Of a stretch of DNA of 64,000 nucleotides, positions 19,492-28,589 are shown one piece after another. The translations under genes were made by a program, and so were the position numbers. Each line of letters opens with the position of its first letter. Within the stretch, counting starts at the first letter, position 1. The stretch lies in contig NZ_CP072549.1 of the NCBI RefSeq assembly GCF_019343495.1, positions 1,674,001 to 1,738,000 of the forward strand, given 5' to 3'. The DNA comes from Acinetobacter lwoffii (GTDB lineage: Bacteria > Pseudomonadota > Gammaproteobacteria > Pseudomonadales > Moraxellaceae). Under the pieces are notes generated by a model. That model made no database searches. It had not been told where the DNA came from and saw nothing but the letters and a program-made list of their open reading frames with translations.

Positions 19492-20766
19492 TTAAAAATC
19501 ATCATCACTGGATGGATCACGATGTAAGGCATCATGAATGGCTTCGATCAACTGCTGGGCAATTTCCTGCTTGGAGGCTTTTTCCAGATCACGTTTGTCC
19601 AGCTGATAATGCTCGGCAAAGAATACTGTCATGGCATTTTCATCCGAAGCAAATCCGATATCCGTACGTGAAACGTCATTGCAGGCAATCATATCCAGCT
19701 TTTTCGCGACCAGCTTTCCAGCAGCATATTCTTCAATATTGCGGGTTTCTGCAGCAAAGCCGACCATAAATGGACGTTTTTCCTGCTGGGCAATGGTGGC
19801 AACAATATCCGGATTTTTCACCAAGGCTACATTCAGTTCATCACCAGCTTTCTTGATTTTATGCTCGGCTACTTCTGCCACACGGTAATCGGCTACTGCA
19901 GCTGTCGCAATAAAGATATCGCAACCATTTTCCAGCATCTGCATGCTTTCATTCAGCATTTGTACGGCAGAAGAAACATTCTTACGTTTTACGCCATTTG
20001 GGGTATCCAGACTGACCGGCCCTGCAATCAAGGTGACATTTGCCCCTGCTGCATAACAGGCGGCAGCCAATGCAAAGCCCATTTTTCCGGTACTGTGATT
20101 GGAAATATAACGCACTGGATCAATCGCTTCGCGGGTCGGGCCTGCGGTAATCGTGACTTGTTTACCAGCAAGCAGGCCAAATTTTTCCGCAATCGCACGT
20201 TGGGCTTTATGGAAATATTCGGTTACCTGATGCGCTAAATCTTCCGGCTCAGGCATCCGGCCCAAACCTACATCACCACAAGCCTGTGATCCTGCGTCCG
20301 GCATGATCACATGCACACCATCTTCGATCAGTGTCGCAAGATTACGCTGCGTTGCTTTCGCCGCCCACATTTGCTGGTTCATGGCGGGTGCCACCCAGAC
20401 CGGCGCTTTTGTTGCCAGATAGAGAGTACTTAAGAGATCATCAGCCAAACCTGCGGCAAACTTTGCCAAGGTGTCACAGCTGGCCGGTGCTACCAGCACC
20501 AGATCCGCCCAGCGTGCCAGCTCAATATGACCCATGCCGGCTTCTGCTTCAGTATCTAGCAATTCGGTATGTACGGGATTACCCGATAAGGCTTGAAAAG
20601 TTAAAGGTGTAATAAAAGCCTGTGCACCGTGAGTCATGACGACCCGCACATCAAATCCGGCATCTTTTAGACGGCGGACCAGAATTGCACTTTTATAGGC
20701 AGCAATACCGCCAGTGACGGCCAAAATGATATTTTTATGAGGAATTACACTTAGATCAAAGCTCAC
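19492..20766 (-). CDS. coaBC: CoaBC, bifunctional phosphopantothenoylcysteine decarboxylase / phosphopantothenate-cysteine ligase
   Basis: Catalyses two consecutive steps of coenzyme A synthesis. 424 residues (E. coli 406). The N-terminal flavin CoaC part shows VTGGIAAYKSAILVRRL, the catalytic-His segment GHIELARWADLVLVAPAS and the PAMNQQMW loop. The CoaB part begins near residue 200 with VTITAGPTREAIDPVRYISN and contains SNHSTGKMGFALA and the nucleotide site ALVKNPDIVATI. It is divergent from radC, as in many proteobacteria. Confidence 0.96.
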   Translation of the reverse strand: MSFDLSVIPHKNIILAVTGGIAAYKSAILVRRLKDAGFDVRVVMTHGAQAFITPLTFQALSGNPVHTELLDTEAEAGMGHIELARWADLVLVAPASCDTLAKFAAGLADDLLSTLYLATKAPVWVAPAMNQQMWAAKATQRNLATLIEDGVHVIMPDAGSQACGDVGLGRMPEPEDLAHQVTEYFHKAQRAIAEKFGLLAGKQVTITAGPTREAIDPVRYISNHSTGKMGFALAAACYAAGANVTLIAGPVSLDTPNGVKRKNVSSAVQMLNESMQMLENGCDIFIATAAVADYRVAEVAEHKIKKAGDELNVALVKNPDIVATIAQQEKRPFMVGFAAETRNIEEYAAGKLVAKKLDMIACNDVSRTDIGFASDENAMTVFFAEHYQLDKRDLEKASKQEIAQQLIEAIHDALHRDPSSDDDF

Positions 20767-20879
20767 GAACAGATTACCTCGCTGTTGCAGTGGGGCTCAC
20801 AATAGCATTAAATAATCGCATTCCCAAGAGATCGGCTTGCGGGAAAACTGATAATTCATAATAAATAAGTCTAATAACT

Positions 20880-21581
20880 ATGCAATTTTCTATTAAAAAC
20901 TGGCCGGAACAAGAACGGCCGCGAGAACGCCTGATTCAATATGGCGCAGAAAGTTTATCCGATGCCGAGCTACTGGCCATTTTTCTACGCTCCGGTTCAC
21001 AGCAGCATTCGGCAGTTGATCTGGCGCGCTTGCTGATTCAACATTTTGGTCATTTGACTACGTTGCTCGATGCACCTTTACAGGAAGTCAGCCAGTTTCA
21101 TGGCATGGGCATCAGTAAATATACCCAACTGATGGCCGTCAAGGAACTCGGACGGCGTTACATTGCCGAGCACCTGAAACAGGATGCACTGGAACTCACC
21201 AATTCCAAACGGCTGAGAGATTACTTACGTTTTGAACTGCTCGGTGAAACTCAAGAAGTGTTTGCCGTGCTGTGTCTGGATGCCAGTCTAAGAAAAATTG
21301 CCTTTAAAAAACTGTTTTATGGCTCCATCAATGCATGTGATATTTCCATTAATCAATTGTTGCGTTATGCCATTAGCCAACAGGCTACTTCCATTGTGAT
21401 TGCACATAATCATCCACTGGGCCGGCCCTCTCCATCCAAGGCTGACCTGGCATTGACCCGTCAGATTCAACAAGCCTGCCAGCTGGTAGATATCCATCTG
21501 ATTGACCATTGCATCATCGCCTTGGAAGGCAGCTTTTCCTTTGCTGAGCAGCAACTCATCAAACCGGAAATGCAGTATTGA
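20880..21581 (+). CDS. radC: RadC family JAB1/MPN protein
   Basis: 233 residues with N-terminal helix-hairpin-helix motifs (LSDAELLAIFLRSGS, FHGMGISKYTQL). The C-terminal JAMM metal-binding motif IVIAHNHPLGRPSPSKADLA is complete. The name reflects a historical link to DNA repair that is no longer supported; the real substrate is unknown. Divergent from coaBC with 113 bases between. Confidence 0.93.
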   Translation: MQFSIKNWPEQERPRERLIQYGAESLSDAELLAIFLRSGSQQHSAVDLARLLIQHFGHLTTLLDAPLQEVSQFHGMGISKYTQLMAVKELGRRYIAEHLKQDALELTNSKRLRDYLRFELLGETQEVFAVLCLDASLRKIAFKKLFYGSINACDISINQLLRYAISQQATSIVIAHNHPLGRPSPSKADLALTRQIQQACQLVDIHLIDHCIIALEGSFSFAEQQLIKPEMQY

Positions 21582-21646
21582 ATAGCACTTGACAAAGCAG
21601 GCACAACTCCACAAGATCATGAAAAAAATTGTGATGATTCCAATAA

Positions 21647-22558
21647 ATGATCGTACGTGACCAGCCGACTGTTTTTAAACTGCTGTTTTCCTGGCGGGGG
21701 ACGATTTTACCTAAAGTTTTGCCACCTTTAGGCGTAGTGATGCTGATGTCAGCCATCATCGGTGGCTTGTCACATATTGGTTATTTTCATTTTCCAGAAT
21801 TACCCCTGGTCGGCTTTACCCTGATTGGAGTGGTACTGTCGATCTTTCTCGGATTTAAGAACTCGGCCTGTTATGACCGCTGGTGGGAAGCGCGCAAACT
21901 TTGGGGAATTCTAATTGCCAATTCACGTCATTTTGACCGTGATTGCAGGATGCTGTCCCAAGGTCGCCGTGAGCGTGTGATTCAGCATGTGATTGTCTTT
22001 GCCAATGTACTCCGCGATCGCCTACGCCATCAAACAGCCAATCCGACTGAACTGGTTGAAACCAGCGGCATGAGCCAGCAGGCGGTGACCCAACTCTATC
22101 AGCAGGCCAATGCGCCGCAATATACCTTAAGCCTGATTCAATGGGAGTTAATGCAGGCGCTTAAAGAAGGTGAAATCTCCGATATCATCTATATGCAGAT
22201 GAATAATCATGTGGCGGAACTAAGTATTGTCCAGACTGGTTGTGACCGGATTGCGACGACGCCTTTGCCTTTTGCCTATTCGGTCTTGCTCAATCGTACC
22301 GTCTATTTTTTCTGTTTTATTTTACCTTTTAGTTTAGGTTCAACGCTTGGTCTGTTTACGCCTTTACTGGTTGGAATTTTGGCTTATACCTTTTTAGGAT
22401 TAGATGCTCTAAGTTCGGAAATTGAAGAGCCTTTTGGTACTCAGAGTAATGACTTGCCGCTGGACTCGATGGTACGTACGATTGAAATTGAACTGTTAGG
22501 GACTTTAGGTAAACCGACGCCACCACCGATTCAGGCTCAAGATCATAATTTGCTTTAA
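21647..22558 (+). CDS. Bestrophin-family anion channel-like membrane protein
   Basis: 303 residues, the size of bacterial bestrophins (YneE/UPF0187). Motifs visible: LVGFTLIGVVLSIFLGFKNS, the CYDRWWEARKLWGILIANSR segment and the LDALSSEIEEPFGTQSNDLPLD acidic belt near the C-terminus, typical of the Ca-clasp region. Probably a homopentameric anion or cation channel of the inner membrane. The ribosome site is weak. It stands alone after radC. Confidence 0.88.
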   Translation: MIVRDQPTVFKLLFSWRGTILPKVLPPLGVVMLMSAIIGGLSHIGYFHFPELPLVGFTLIGVVLSIFLGFKNSACYDRWWEARKLWGILIANSRHFDRDCRMLSQGRRERVIQHVIVFANVLRDRLRHQTANPTELVETSGMSQQAVTQLYQQANAPQYTLSLIQWELMQALKEGEISDIIYMQMNNHVAELSIVQTGCDRIATTPLPFAYSVLLNRTVYFFCFILPFSLGSTLGLFTPLLVGILAYTFLGLDALSSEIEEPFGTQSNDLPLDSMVRTIEIELLGTLGKPTPPPIQAQDHNLL

Positions 22559-22642
22559 TTTATAATTCTCTCCTCGCCCTTTGTTATTAGTAGCGAAGGG
22601 AAAATCTTCTCTCAAATGAAAAAGATCGAGGTAAAGGAATGA

Positions 22643-23494
22643 CTAAACAAAACTCTCCCAAATCCCGACCTGCCCCGGTTTAAGACTCGGGACATTGCCC
22701 AGTTTAATCCAGGGCATGTGATCGCCATGAAAATCACTGCCAATCGAAACTTTAAGATCATATTCAGTAATCATTCGATCCACCATCTGCCGGGTGGAAC
22801 TTGGTTCAATCGCCGGTGGCAGCTCGACGGCATCTCCACCAAACTTGGCAAAGATTTCGATCAGGTAGCGGATATTGGTCGCAGATAAATCATATTTGGT
22901 CGGATGTGCCAGCACGGCGAAGCCGCCACTTTCATGAATTACCTGAATGGTATCTTCCAGACTCAAGCCATCAAATTTGACATAGGCTTTCTTACCTTCC
23001 TTGATGTATTTATCAAAAGCCTGTTGCGGACGCGTCACAATCCCCTTTTCTACCAGCGTTTTGGCAATATGGGTCCGTGTCACCCGATCAGGGATATGGT
23101 CGACTTTGACCAGTACATCAGCATAAATATCTTCACCAATTAAAGGAACCAGCAGATCACAAATCTGTTTAGAACGTTCAGCCCGGATTTTCTTTTGCTG
23201 ATTGAGGGCTTTTTGTAAAGGCTCAGGATTTTGCATATTTAGCGCGACGATATGCACGCCATAGTTTTTCTTGGTGGCAGGACGTGACCATTGGCTGGAT
23301 ATTTCCACCCCGGAAATGATCTTAATCTCATGATTTTTGGCAGCTTCTTCCGCCAATACCAAACCGTCCATGGTGTCATGATCCGTCAGGGCCAAAGTAT
23401 GGACAAGTTTTTCCACAGCCGCTTCGACCAATTGCTGAGGACTGAAAGTTCCATCAGAAATATTACTATGTGTATGTAAATCTACGCCGTGCAT
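22643..23494 (-). CDS. PHP-domain phosphoesterase, RNase AM / YciV type
   Basis: 283 residues. The polymerase-and-histidinol-phosphatase fold shows its metal ligands: DLHTHSNISDG (HxH), LALTDHDTMDG, GVEISS, FAVLAHPTKY and IGSDFHGD. E. coli YciV (Rnm) is a 5'-3' exoribonuclease trimming 5' ends of rRNAs and also cleaves 3',5'-bisphosphonucleotides. It is divergent from yciB. The yciV-yciB-yciI neighbourhood also occurs around the E. coli trp locus, which supports the assignment. Confidence 0.88.
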   Translation of the reverse strand: MHGVDLHTHSNISDGTFSPQQLVEAAVEKLVHTLALTDHDTMDGLVLAEEAAKNHEIKIISGVEISSQWSRPATKKNYGVHIVALNMQNPEPLQKALNQQKKIRAERSKQICDLLVPLIGEDIYADVLVKVDHIPDRVTRTHIAKTLVEKGIVTRPQQAFDKYIKEGKKAYVKFDGLSLEDTIQVIHESGGFAVLAHPTKYDLSATNIRYLIEIFAKFGGDAVELPPAIEPSSTRQMVDRMITEYDLKVSIGSDFHGDHMPWIKLGNVPSLKPGQVGIWESFV

Positions 23495-23538
23495 CTCTAT
23501 ACTATGACATTTATTTGATCAGATTTAGATACTCTAAC

Positions 23539-24150
23539 ATGAAAGCACTTTTAGACTTTGTGCCACTCATTATTTTCTTTTATTTATATAAAACTGTAGA
23601 TCCAAAAGACACTGACCATCAATTGCTGCAATTGATCGGTTCTGCGGGGGGTGTCGACAATAATAATATTCTTGTTGCAACCACAGGTCTGATTATTTCC
23701 ATGTTGGTCGTCTATGGTGCGTTATTTGTCATACAAAAATTCCGTCTGGACAAGCAGCAATGGATTGTCTTGTTTATGACGGTGATTTTTGGTGGCATCA
23801 CTCTGATCCTCAGCGATGATTTCTATATTCGTCTGAAAGCCGTGTTATTGAATCTGGTCTTTGCAGGTGTATTCTTCCTGTCCCCTTGGTTTAGCAAGGA
23901 TAAAAAGCCTCTGATCCAGCGGTTATTTGGTCCAGTATTCAATCTAAGTGAAAAAGGCTGGTTCAAGCTGAACTATGCTTGGGTTGCCATGTTCGTACTG
24001 ATGTCATTTCTGCATACCTTTTTCGCCTATTTGTGGATGGATGGAAAATATTGGGGCGAATTTACCGCATTCGGTGACATGATCGTGATGTTTTCCTTTA
24101 TCATTATTCAGTTTATTGTATTGCGCAAATACTTTAAGACCGCTGAATAA
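23539..24150 (+). CDS. yciB: YciB, inner-membrane intracellular septation protein
   Basis: 203 residues from the ATG at 23539, whose start MKALLDFVPLIIFFYLYKTVDP is the family N-terminus; the open frame upstream is not part of it. Five or so membrane helices are visible (for example LNLVFAGVFFLSPWF and AWVAMFVLMSFLHTFFAYLWM). Family signatures KPLIQRLFG and WFKLNYAWV are present. It acts in the cell envelope and septation (also called IspZ). It is probably co-transcribed with yciI and the following two genes. Confidence 0.93.
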   Translation: MKALLDFVPLIIFFYLYKTVDPKDTDHQLLQLIGSAGGVDNNNILVATTGLIISMLVVYGALFVIQKFRLDKQQWIVLFMTVIFGGITLILSDDFYIRLKAVLLNLVFAGVFFLSPWFSKDKKPLIQRLFGPVFNLSEKGWFKLNYAWVAMFVLMSFLHTFFAYLWMDGKYWGEFTAFGDMIVMFSFIIIQFIVLRKYFKTAE

Positions 24151-24178
24151 GTCCAACTACAAACGATTGAGAGTCATC

Positions 24179-24481
24179 ATGCCATTATTCGTCGTTAGCT
24201 GTACCGATCGGGAAGGTACAGTTGAAAAACGCCTCGCGATTCGTCCACAACATCTTGCACGTCTGGAACAGTTAAATGCTGAAGGCCGCCTGATTGTTGC
24301 AGGTGCCATGCCTAAAGATCCGGCCAATCCACAGGCCGGTTTTTATGGCAGTACCATTATTGTCAATTTTGACAGTCGTGAAGCGCTGGACACATGGCTA
24401 CAGGATGAACCTTTCTTAAAAGAAGGTGTATACGAACACATCGATGTCAAACCATTCAATAAAGCATTCCCTCAAGGATAA
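24179..24481 (+). CDS. yciI: YciI-family protein
   Basis: 100 residues from the ATG at 24179. Ferredoxin-like fold; the conserved His and Asp pattern appears in VVSCTDREGTVEKRLAIRPQHL and YGSTIIVNFDSREALDTWL. Ends KEGVYEHIDVKPFNKAF, typical of the family. Proposed enzymatic role, but no reaction is established. It starts 28 bases after yciB. Confidence 0.93.
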   Translation: MPLFVVSCTDREGTVEKRLAIRPQHLARLEQLNAEGRLIVAGAMPKDPANPQAGFYGSTIIVNFDSREALDTWLQDEPFLKEGVYEHIDVKPFNKAFPQG

Positions 24482-24486
24482 GGTTC

Positions 24487-24996
24487 ATGCGTGTTGTTAC
24501 TGCCAGTATCATTGGCCTATGTTTTATGATTTCTCCAGTATGGGCAGTCGAAGTTGCGCCTGCTCCTGTGACTCAGGGAAATCAGACAGCACAACCTCAA
24601 GGGACAGCGGTGACTGTCCAAACCCAGTCTACGCCGAAACCTGCCATTATTCCTGCCGTAGCGTCTTCTGCCCAATCGGTGACACCTGCTGAAAATAAAC
24701 CGTTAACCGCAGAAGAAATCGCCAAGCTCAAAGCCCAGCAAGAGGCCAAGGTCAAAGCCTTGGTCAAAGATCAGGCCACCCGTTTGCAGCAACTGGAAAA
24801 AGCCAATCTGGAAGCACTATCGCAAAATCAAGAATTACAGCTCAAGAATGATAATCTTGGGGTGCAGGTACAGGTGCTGCAAAGTGAACGCAGTGCGCAG
24901 ATGTTCCTCTACGGCGCTGCAACATTGGCAGTAGGTGTGCTGCTGGGCTTTCTGATCGCGAGCTATGTTTATACCAAACGTCGTCGTCAATGGTAA
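24487..24996 (+). CDS. Exported coiled-coil protein with a C-terminal membrane anchor
   Basis: 169 residues. A signal peptide (MRVVTASIIGLCFMISPVWA) is followed by a Pro/Ala/Gln/Thr-rich stretch to about residue 75. A coiled coil follows (about 80-135, EEIAKLKAQQEAKVKALVKDQ), then a C-terminal helix (FLYGAATLAVGVLLGFLIASYVY) with a basic end KRRRQW. The layout resembles the anchor half of SH3-domain YgiM-like proteins, but no SH3 domain is visible. Probably a periplasmic protein held in the inner membrane. Starts five bases after yciI, so same operon. Confidence 0.75.
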   Translation: MRVVTASIIGLCFMISPVWAVEVAPAPVTQGNQTAQPQGTAVTVQTQSTPKPAIIPAVASSAQSVTPAENKPLTAEEIAKLKAQQEAKVKALVKDQATRLQQLEKANLEALSQNQELQLKNDNLGVQVQVLQSERSAQMFLYGAATLAVGVLLGFLIASYVYTKRRRQW

Positions 24997-25035
24997 GCTA
25001 TAGCCCTTCCCGATATCTTTAAGGTTGTACCCGTT

Positions 25036-26934
25036 TTGTCGCATGCAATTCAAACTGCCGATCTGGATTGGCAATTGGTGGATGGCATTGATGTGCCTGT
25101 GTCCAAGCAATTTGGTGATGTGTATTTTTCCAAAGACAATGGCTTGCTGGAAACCCGGCATGTCTTTTTAAATGGCAATGATCTCAGTACGCGTTTGGCA
25201 GATTTAAAACCTTTTGAATATTTCTGTGTCGGTGAAACGGGTTTTGGTACTGGTTTAAATATTCTGGCCCTGTGGCAGCTCTGGCAACAGGTGCGTCCGG
25301 ACAATCACAGTCATCTGCATGCGATTTCAGTTGAAAAATTCCCTCTTTCTAAAACCGATCTGATTCGAGCCTTAAATGCCTGGCCAGAACTCAAGCCTTT
25401 AGCTCATCAACTCATCTCTCAATATCCGATGCCAATTGCCGGCTGTCATCGTCTCAGTTTTCCTGAAGAGCGATTCAGTCTGGATCTATGGCTGGGTGAT
25501 GCACATGATGTTTTCCCGGTAATTGAAAAAACTGCGCCGGTGAACGCTTGGTTCCTGGATGGTTTTGCGCCTTCCTGCAATCCAGACATGTGGGAAGAAA
25601 ATGTTTTAAATAATATTGTACGTTTATCCGAGATTGGGACAACTTTCGCCTCTTTCAGTGTTGCTGGCGTTTTAAAACGTGGCTTAAAAAATCATGGGAT
25701 TTCAATTTCCCGTCCACGTGGTTTTAAGCATAAGCGTGAAATGCTGAAAGCGATCTGGAATCCGGCTGAAGAGACTGAAAGTTCATTAATACAAGAAATC
25801 ACTCAAAAAAAAACTGAGCGAGATACAGAGACCAATATCAGACCTAGCCAAATCGCTGTGATTGGCGCTGGAATCGCCGGTTTAAGTACAGCCTGGGCAT
25901 TCGCTCAACGTGGTCATCAAGTCACGATTTACGACCAGTCAGCGCCACTCTCAGGAGGTTCTGGCAATCCACTGGCTTTGCTCAATCCCAAACTCTGTCC
26001 GGTTGAGCAAAGTGCTGAACATCTGATGACATTGGCCTGGCAACATGCCTTAAATCATTACCAAAAATTTAAAGCTTTCCGCCCGATTCAGGTCAATCAG
26101 CTTGCCTTAAAAAATCCTGAACAGCTTTTAGGATTGGCAGATGAATATCCTGAAGAAATTCTTGCTGTACAAGATACAGAGTCGCAAGAGCTTCAAACTG
26201 CATTTCCAAGTTTAAAATTACTAGAAGCTGGCGCGGTTTCTCCTCATCAATTGCGTGATGAAATTCTACAGAATGTAAATATCCGATATAAACAGGCCAA
26301 AATTAGCCATATTGAAGCGGCTACAAAACCTCAGCTATTTTCAGATGAACAGGATCTAGGTGAATTTGATCATGTCATTGTCTGTACTGCGCGAGAAACA
26401 GCACAATTCTTTGCAGATTATCCAGCTCTGAAACCGATTCGCGGACAGGTCAGCTGGATGAATAATCAAGCCCAGCCTTTAAGTCAAAATATTGCCTATA
26501 GTTACGGCGGTTATTGTATGCAACTGGATGCTGAACATCTGATCTTGGGCGCTTCTTTCTATCCAGGTCGAGATGATATCGAGGTGTTAGCAGAAGACCA
26601 TGTACACAACTACGAATTGATCCACAGTGTATTCCCAGAATATGCACAGTCATTAGCTTCTACCGATACCTGGCAAGGCCGTGCATCGGTACGCGCGCAA
26701 AGTCAGGATTATTTCCCTTTGCTCGGTAAAATGAAAGCGGATGAGGAAATTTACAGCTTTGCCGGTCTCGGTTCTAAAGGCTTTCTGTTTGCGCCGCTCT
26801 GCAGTGAAATTCTGGCAGCCCAGATTCTCGGTGAAGCCTGTCCGGTGCCATCCAGTTTAGTAAAAAAACTCAGTGTGACTCGTTTTCAAAAGAAAGTGAA
26901 AATGAAGAAACCGTATTTTAAACTACAAATTTAA
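25036..26934 (+). CDS. mnmC: MnmC, bifunctional tRNA mnm5s2U34 biosynthesis protein
   Basis: Completes the wobble modification mnm5s2U34. 632 residues. The N-terminal methyltransferase has VGETGFGTGLNILALWQLW and AWFLDGFAPSCNPDMW. The C-terminal FAD oxidase begins near residue 272 with AVIGAGIAGLSTAWAFAQRG and ends with the FAGLGSKGFLFAPLCSE signature. The start appears to be TTG at 25036, with AAGG about 11 bases upstream; no ATG is available nearby in frame. Catalytic motifs of both halves are intact. Confidence 0.93.
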   Translation: MSHAIQTADLDWQLVDGIDVPVSKQFGDVYFSKDNGLLETRHVFLNGNDLSTRLADLKPFEYFCVGETGFGTGLNILALWQLWQQVRPDNHSHLHAISVEKFPLSKTDLIRALNAWPELKPLAHQLISQYPMPIAGCHRLSFPEERFSLDLWLGDAHDVFPVIEKTAPVNAWFLDGFAPSCNPDMWEENVLNNIVRLSEIGTTFASFSVAGVLKRGLKNHGISISRPRGFKHKREMLKAIWNPAEETESSLIQEITQKKTERDTETNIRPSQIAVIGAGIAGLSTAWAFAQRGHQVTIYDQSAPLSGGSGNPLALLNPKLCPVEQSAEHLMTLAWQHALNHYQKFKAFRPIQVNQLALKNPEQLLGLADEYPEEILAVQDTESQELQTAFPSLKLLEAGAVSPHQLRDEILQNVNIRYKQAKISHIEAATKPQLFSDEQDLGEFDHVIVCTARETAQFFADYPALKPIRGQVSWMNNQAQPLSQNIAYSYGGYCMQLDAEHLILGASFYPGRDDIEVLAEDHVHNYELIHSVFPEYAQSLASTDTWQGRASVRAQSQDYFPLLGKMKADEEIYSFAGLGSKGFLFAPLCSEILAAQILGEACPVPSSLVKKLSVTRFQKKVKMKKPYFKLQI

Positions 26935-26948
26935 TTACTATTTTGAAT

Positions 26949-26990
26949 GAATCCCCCTAAATCCCCCTTTAAAAAAGGGGGGACTTTTCT
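26949..26990. terminator. C/G-run palindrome after mnmC
   Basis: AATCCCCC repeated twice, then AAAAAAGGGGGGACTTTT forms a stable hairpin with flanking T run; it can end mnmC transcription. It belongs to the same palindrome type as 11606-11630. Confidence 0.65.
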
Positions 26991-27018
26991 CTACTTTTAT
27001 GAATAAATAGAATAGATG

Positions 27019-27055
27019 TAGCTCCTCCCTTTAGAAAATGGAGGTTGGGAGGCAT
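27019..27055. repeat. REP-like palindrome, CTCCC/GGGAG type
   Basis: Reads GCTCCTCCCTTTAGAAAATG then GAGGTTGGGAGGC. It matches the element at 53655-53698 over most of its length. This is an intergenic palindromic repeat, not a gene. Confidence 0.6.
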
Positions 27056-27070
27056 TAAATCTCACCCATT

Positions 27071-27097
27071 AAAAAAGCGCCTTGCGGCGCTTTTTTT
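27071..27097. terminator. Bidirectional terminator mnmC / rhodanese
   Basis: AAAAAAGCGCC and GGCGCTTTTTTT pair around TTGC, between convergent genes. Confidence 0.92.
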
Positions 27098-27107
27098 GAC
27101 AGAATGC

Positions 27108-27422
27108 TTATACACCCTGTTCAAGCGGTAAGCCTGCATCACGGGCAGCACGAGTACCACCCATCAGAATGACATATTCACGTGAGCTGTCAAAACCCTC
27201 TAGTTTTTCCGCAGCACGTGGAGCTTTACTGCCCCCACCACACAAGATGTAAATGGGTTGATCCGCTGACACCTGAGTTAGGCTTTCTGCTGAAAGATCG
27301 TTAATGGGCTGATTCACCGCCCCTTTCACGTGTGCTTCAGCAAAAGCACTTGAATCGCGTACATCCCAGATAATTGCATTTTCTGGGAACTCAAATGTTG
27401 TAATTTCTTGTTTACGGATCAT
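27108..27422 (-). CDS. Single-domain rhodanese
   Basis: 104 residues from the ATG at 27422, with AAAGGAG six bases upstream. Rhodanese fold: start FPENAIIWDVRDSSAFAEAHVKGAVNQP and the active-site loop YILCGGGSKAPRAAEKL with the persulfide cysteine. Moves sulfur or acts as a cytoplasmic sulfurtransferase; the acceptor is unknown. The active loop CGGGSK is not identical to the thiosulfate type CRxGxR. It is divergent from yajQ. Confidence 0.9.
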   Translation of the reverse strand: MIRKQEITTFEFPENAIIWDVRDSSAFAEAHVKGAVNQPINDLSAESLTQVSADQPIYILCGGGSKAPRAAEKLEGFDSSREYVILMGGTRAARDAGLPLEQGV

Positions 27423-27513
27423 TGCGCACTCCTTTGATGTAAACAACACTTGGCAAATGAAGAAAACATCCCTAGCATCTCAGATATTCTTTCCCTTTGT
27501 AAAGGTCTAAACT

Positions 27514-28002
27514 ATGCCTTCTTTCGATATTGTTTCTGAATTAGAAATTTTTGAAGTAAATCATGCAGTTCAAAACACCCAAAAAGAAATCGCGACCCGC
27601 TTTGATTTCCGTGGTCAGGACGTTTCTATTGAACTGAATGAAAAAAACAAGGAAATCAAAATCTCGACTGAAAGTGATTTCCAGTGTGAACAAGTCTATA
27701 GCATGCTGGAAAGTCATTTCTTTAAACGCAAAGTCGATATTCAGGCGCTTGACCCACAAAAAATGACAGCTTCTGGCAAAAATGTGATTCAGGTCATCAA
27801 GCTTAAAGATGGTCTTGACTCAGATACCGCAAAAAAAATTAATAAAGCCATTAAAGAAAGTGGGATTAAGGCGCAATCTTCTATTCAGGGCGACAAGATT
27901 CGTGTGACTGATAAAAAACGCGATACATTGCAGCAAGTAATGGCATTCTTGAAAGAACAGCAATTTGGTTTGCCTTTACAGTTCAATAACTTTAAAGATT
28001 AA
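27514..28002 (+). CDS. yajQ: YajQ family nucleotide-binding protein
   Basis: 162 residues of the DUF520 family: MPSFDIVSELEIFEVNHAVQNT, the RFDFRG motif and FLKEQQFGLPLQFNNFKD at the C-terminus. Family members bind RNA, nucleotides or cyclic di-GMP. The next gene starts 25 bases downstream. Confidence 0.95.
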   Translation: MPSFDIVSELEIFEVNHAVQNTQKEIATRFDFRGQDVSIELNEKNKEIKISTESDFQCEQVYSMLESHFFKRKVDIQALDPQKMTASGKNVIQVIKLKDGLDSDTAKKINKAIKESGIKAQSSIQGDKIRVTDKKRDTLQQVMAFLKEQQFGLPLQFNNFKD

Positions 28003-28027
28003 GACAGCAACGTCTGTAGAAGGAATT

Positions 28028-28531
28028 ATGGCAAAGAACAACCGATTAGCCAGATTAGTCAAAGCCACTGCACGATTACCGCAAGGCATTCGTACTGCTT
28101 TGTTAAGTAAAACTTTTGGCCGGGTGGTCCCGATGGTCGGCTCTGCCAAGATTCGTTATGAGGAAATGAGTGCGTCCAAAGTGGTAGTAAGTATGGCCAA
28201 TCATAAAGCCATGCAGAACCATATCGGACAAATCCATGCATGTGCAATGGCCCTGCTGGCAGAAACAGCAACCGGGTTTGTAACCGCAATGAATGTACCG
28301 GATAGCGCAGTGGTTTTGATTAAGAGTCTAAAAGTAGACTTTAAACGTCCGACCAAAGGTGCCCTGACGGCAGTTGCTACCTTGACTGCTGAACAGCAAC
28401 AGCTTATGCAAAGTTCAGACAAGGGTGAAACTCTAGTTCAAGTTGTGGTACGTGACGAATCGGGTGAAGCACCGATTCAATGCGAGATGCTCTGGGCCTG
28501 GATTGCCAAAAAGCAATTGAAGCAGACTTGA
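28028..28531 (+). CDS. DUF4442 hotdog-fold protein
   Basis: 167 residues from the ATG at 28028, preceded by AGAAGGA. The sequence reads like a thioesterase-type hotdog: VVSMANHKAMQNHIGQIHACAMALLAETATGF, then SLKVDFKRPTKGALTAVATL. No catalytic Asp/Glu-His pattern typical of an active thioesterase is obvious. Follows yajQ and ends at a terminator shared with the convergent thioesterase gene. Function unknown. Confidence 0.8.
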   Translation: MAKNNRLARLVKATARLPQGIRTALLSKTFGRVVPMVGSAKIRYEEMSASKVVVSMANHKAMQNHIGQIHACAMALLAETATGFVTAMNVPDSAVVLIKSLKVDFKRPTKGALTAVATLTAEQQQLMQSSDKGETLVQVVVRDESGEAPIQCEMLWAWIAKKQLKQT

Positions 28532-28544
28532 TATCAATACAGAC

Positions 28545-28579
28545 AAAAAAAATCCCAGATCATTAATCTGGGATTTTTT
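28545..28579. terminator. Bidirectional terminator
   Basis: AAATCCCAGAT and ATCTGGGATTT pair around CATTA, with A and T runs on the two sides, between convergent genes. Confidence 0.9.
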
Positions 28580-28589
28580 ATGAGACGAA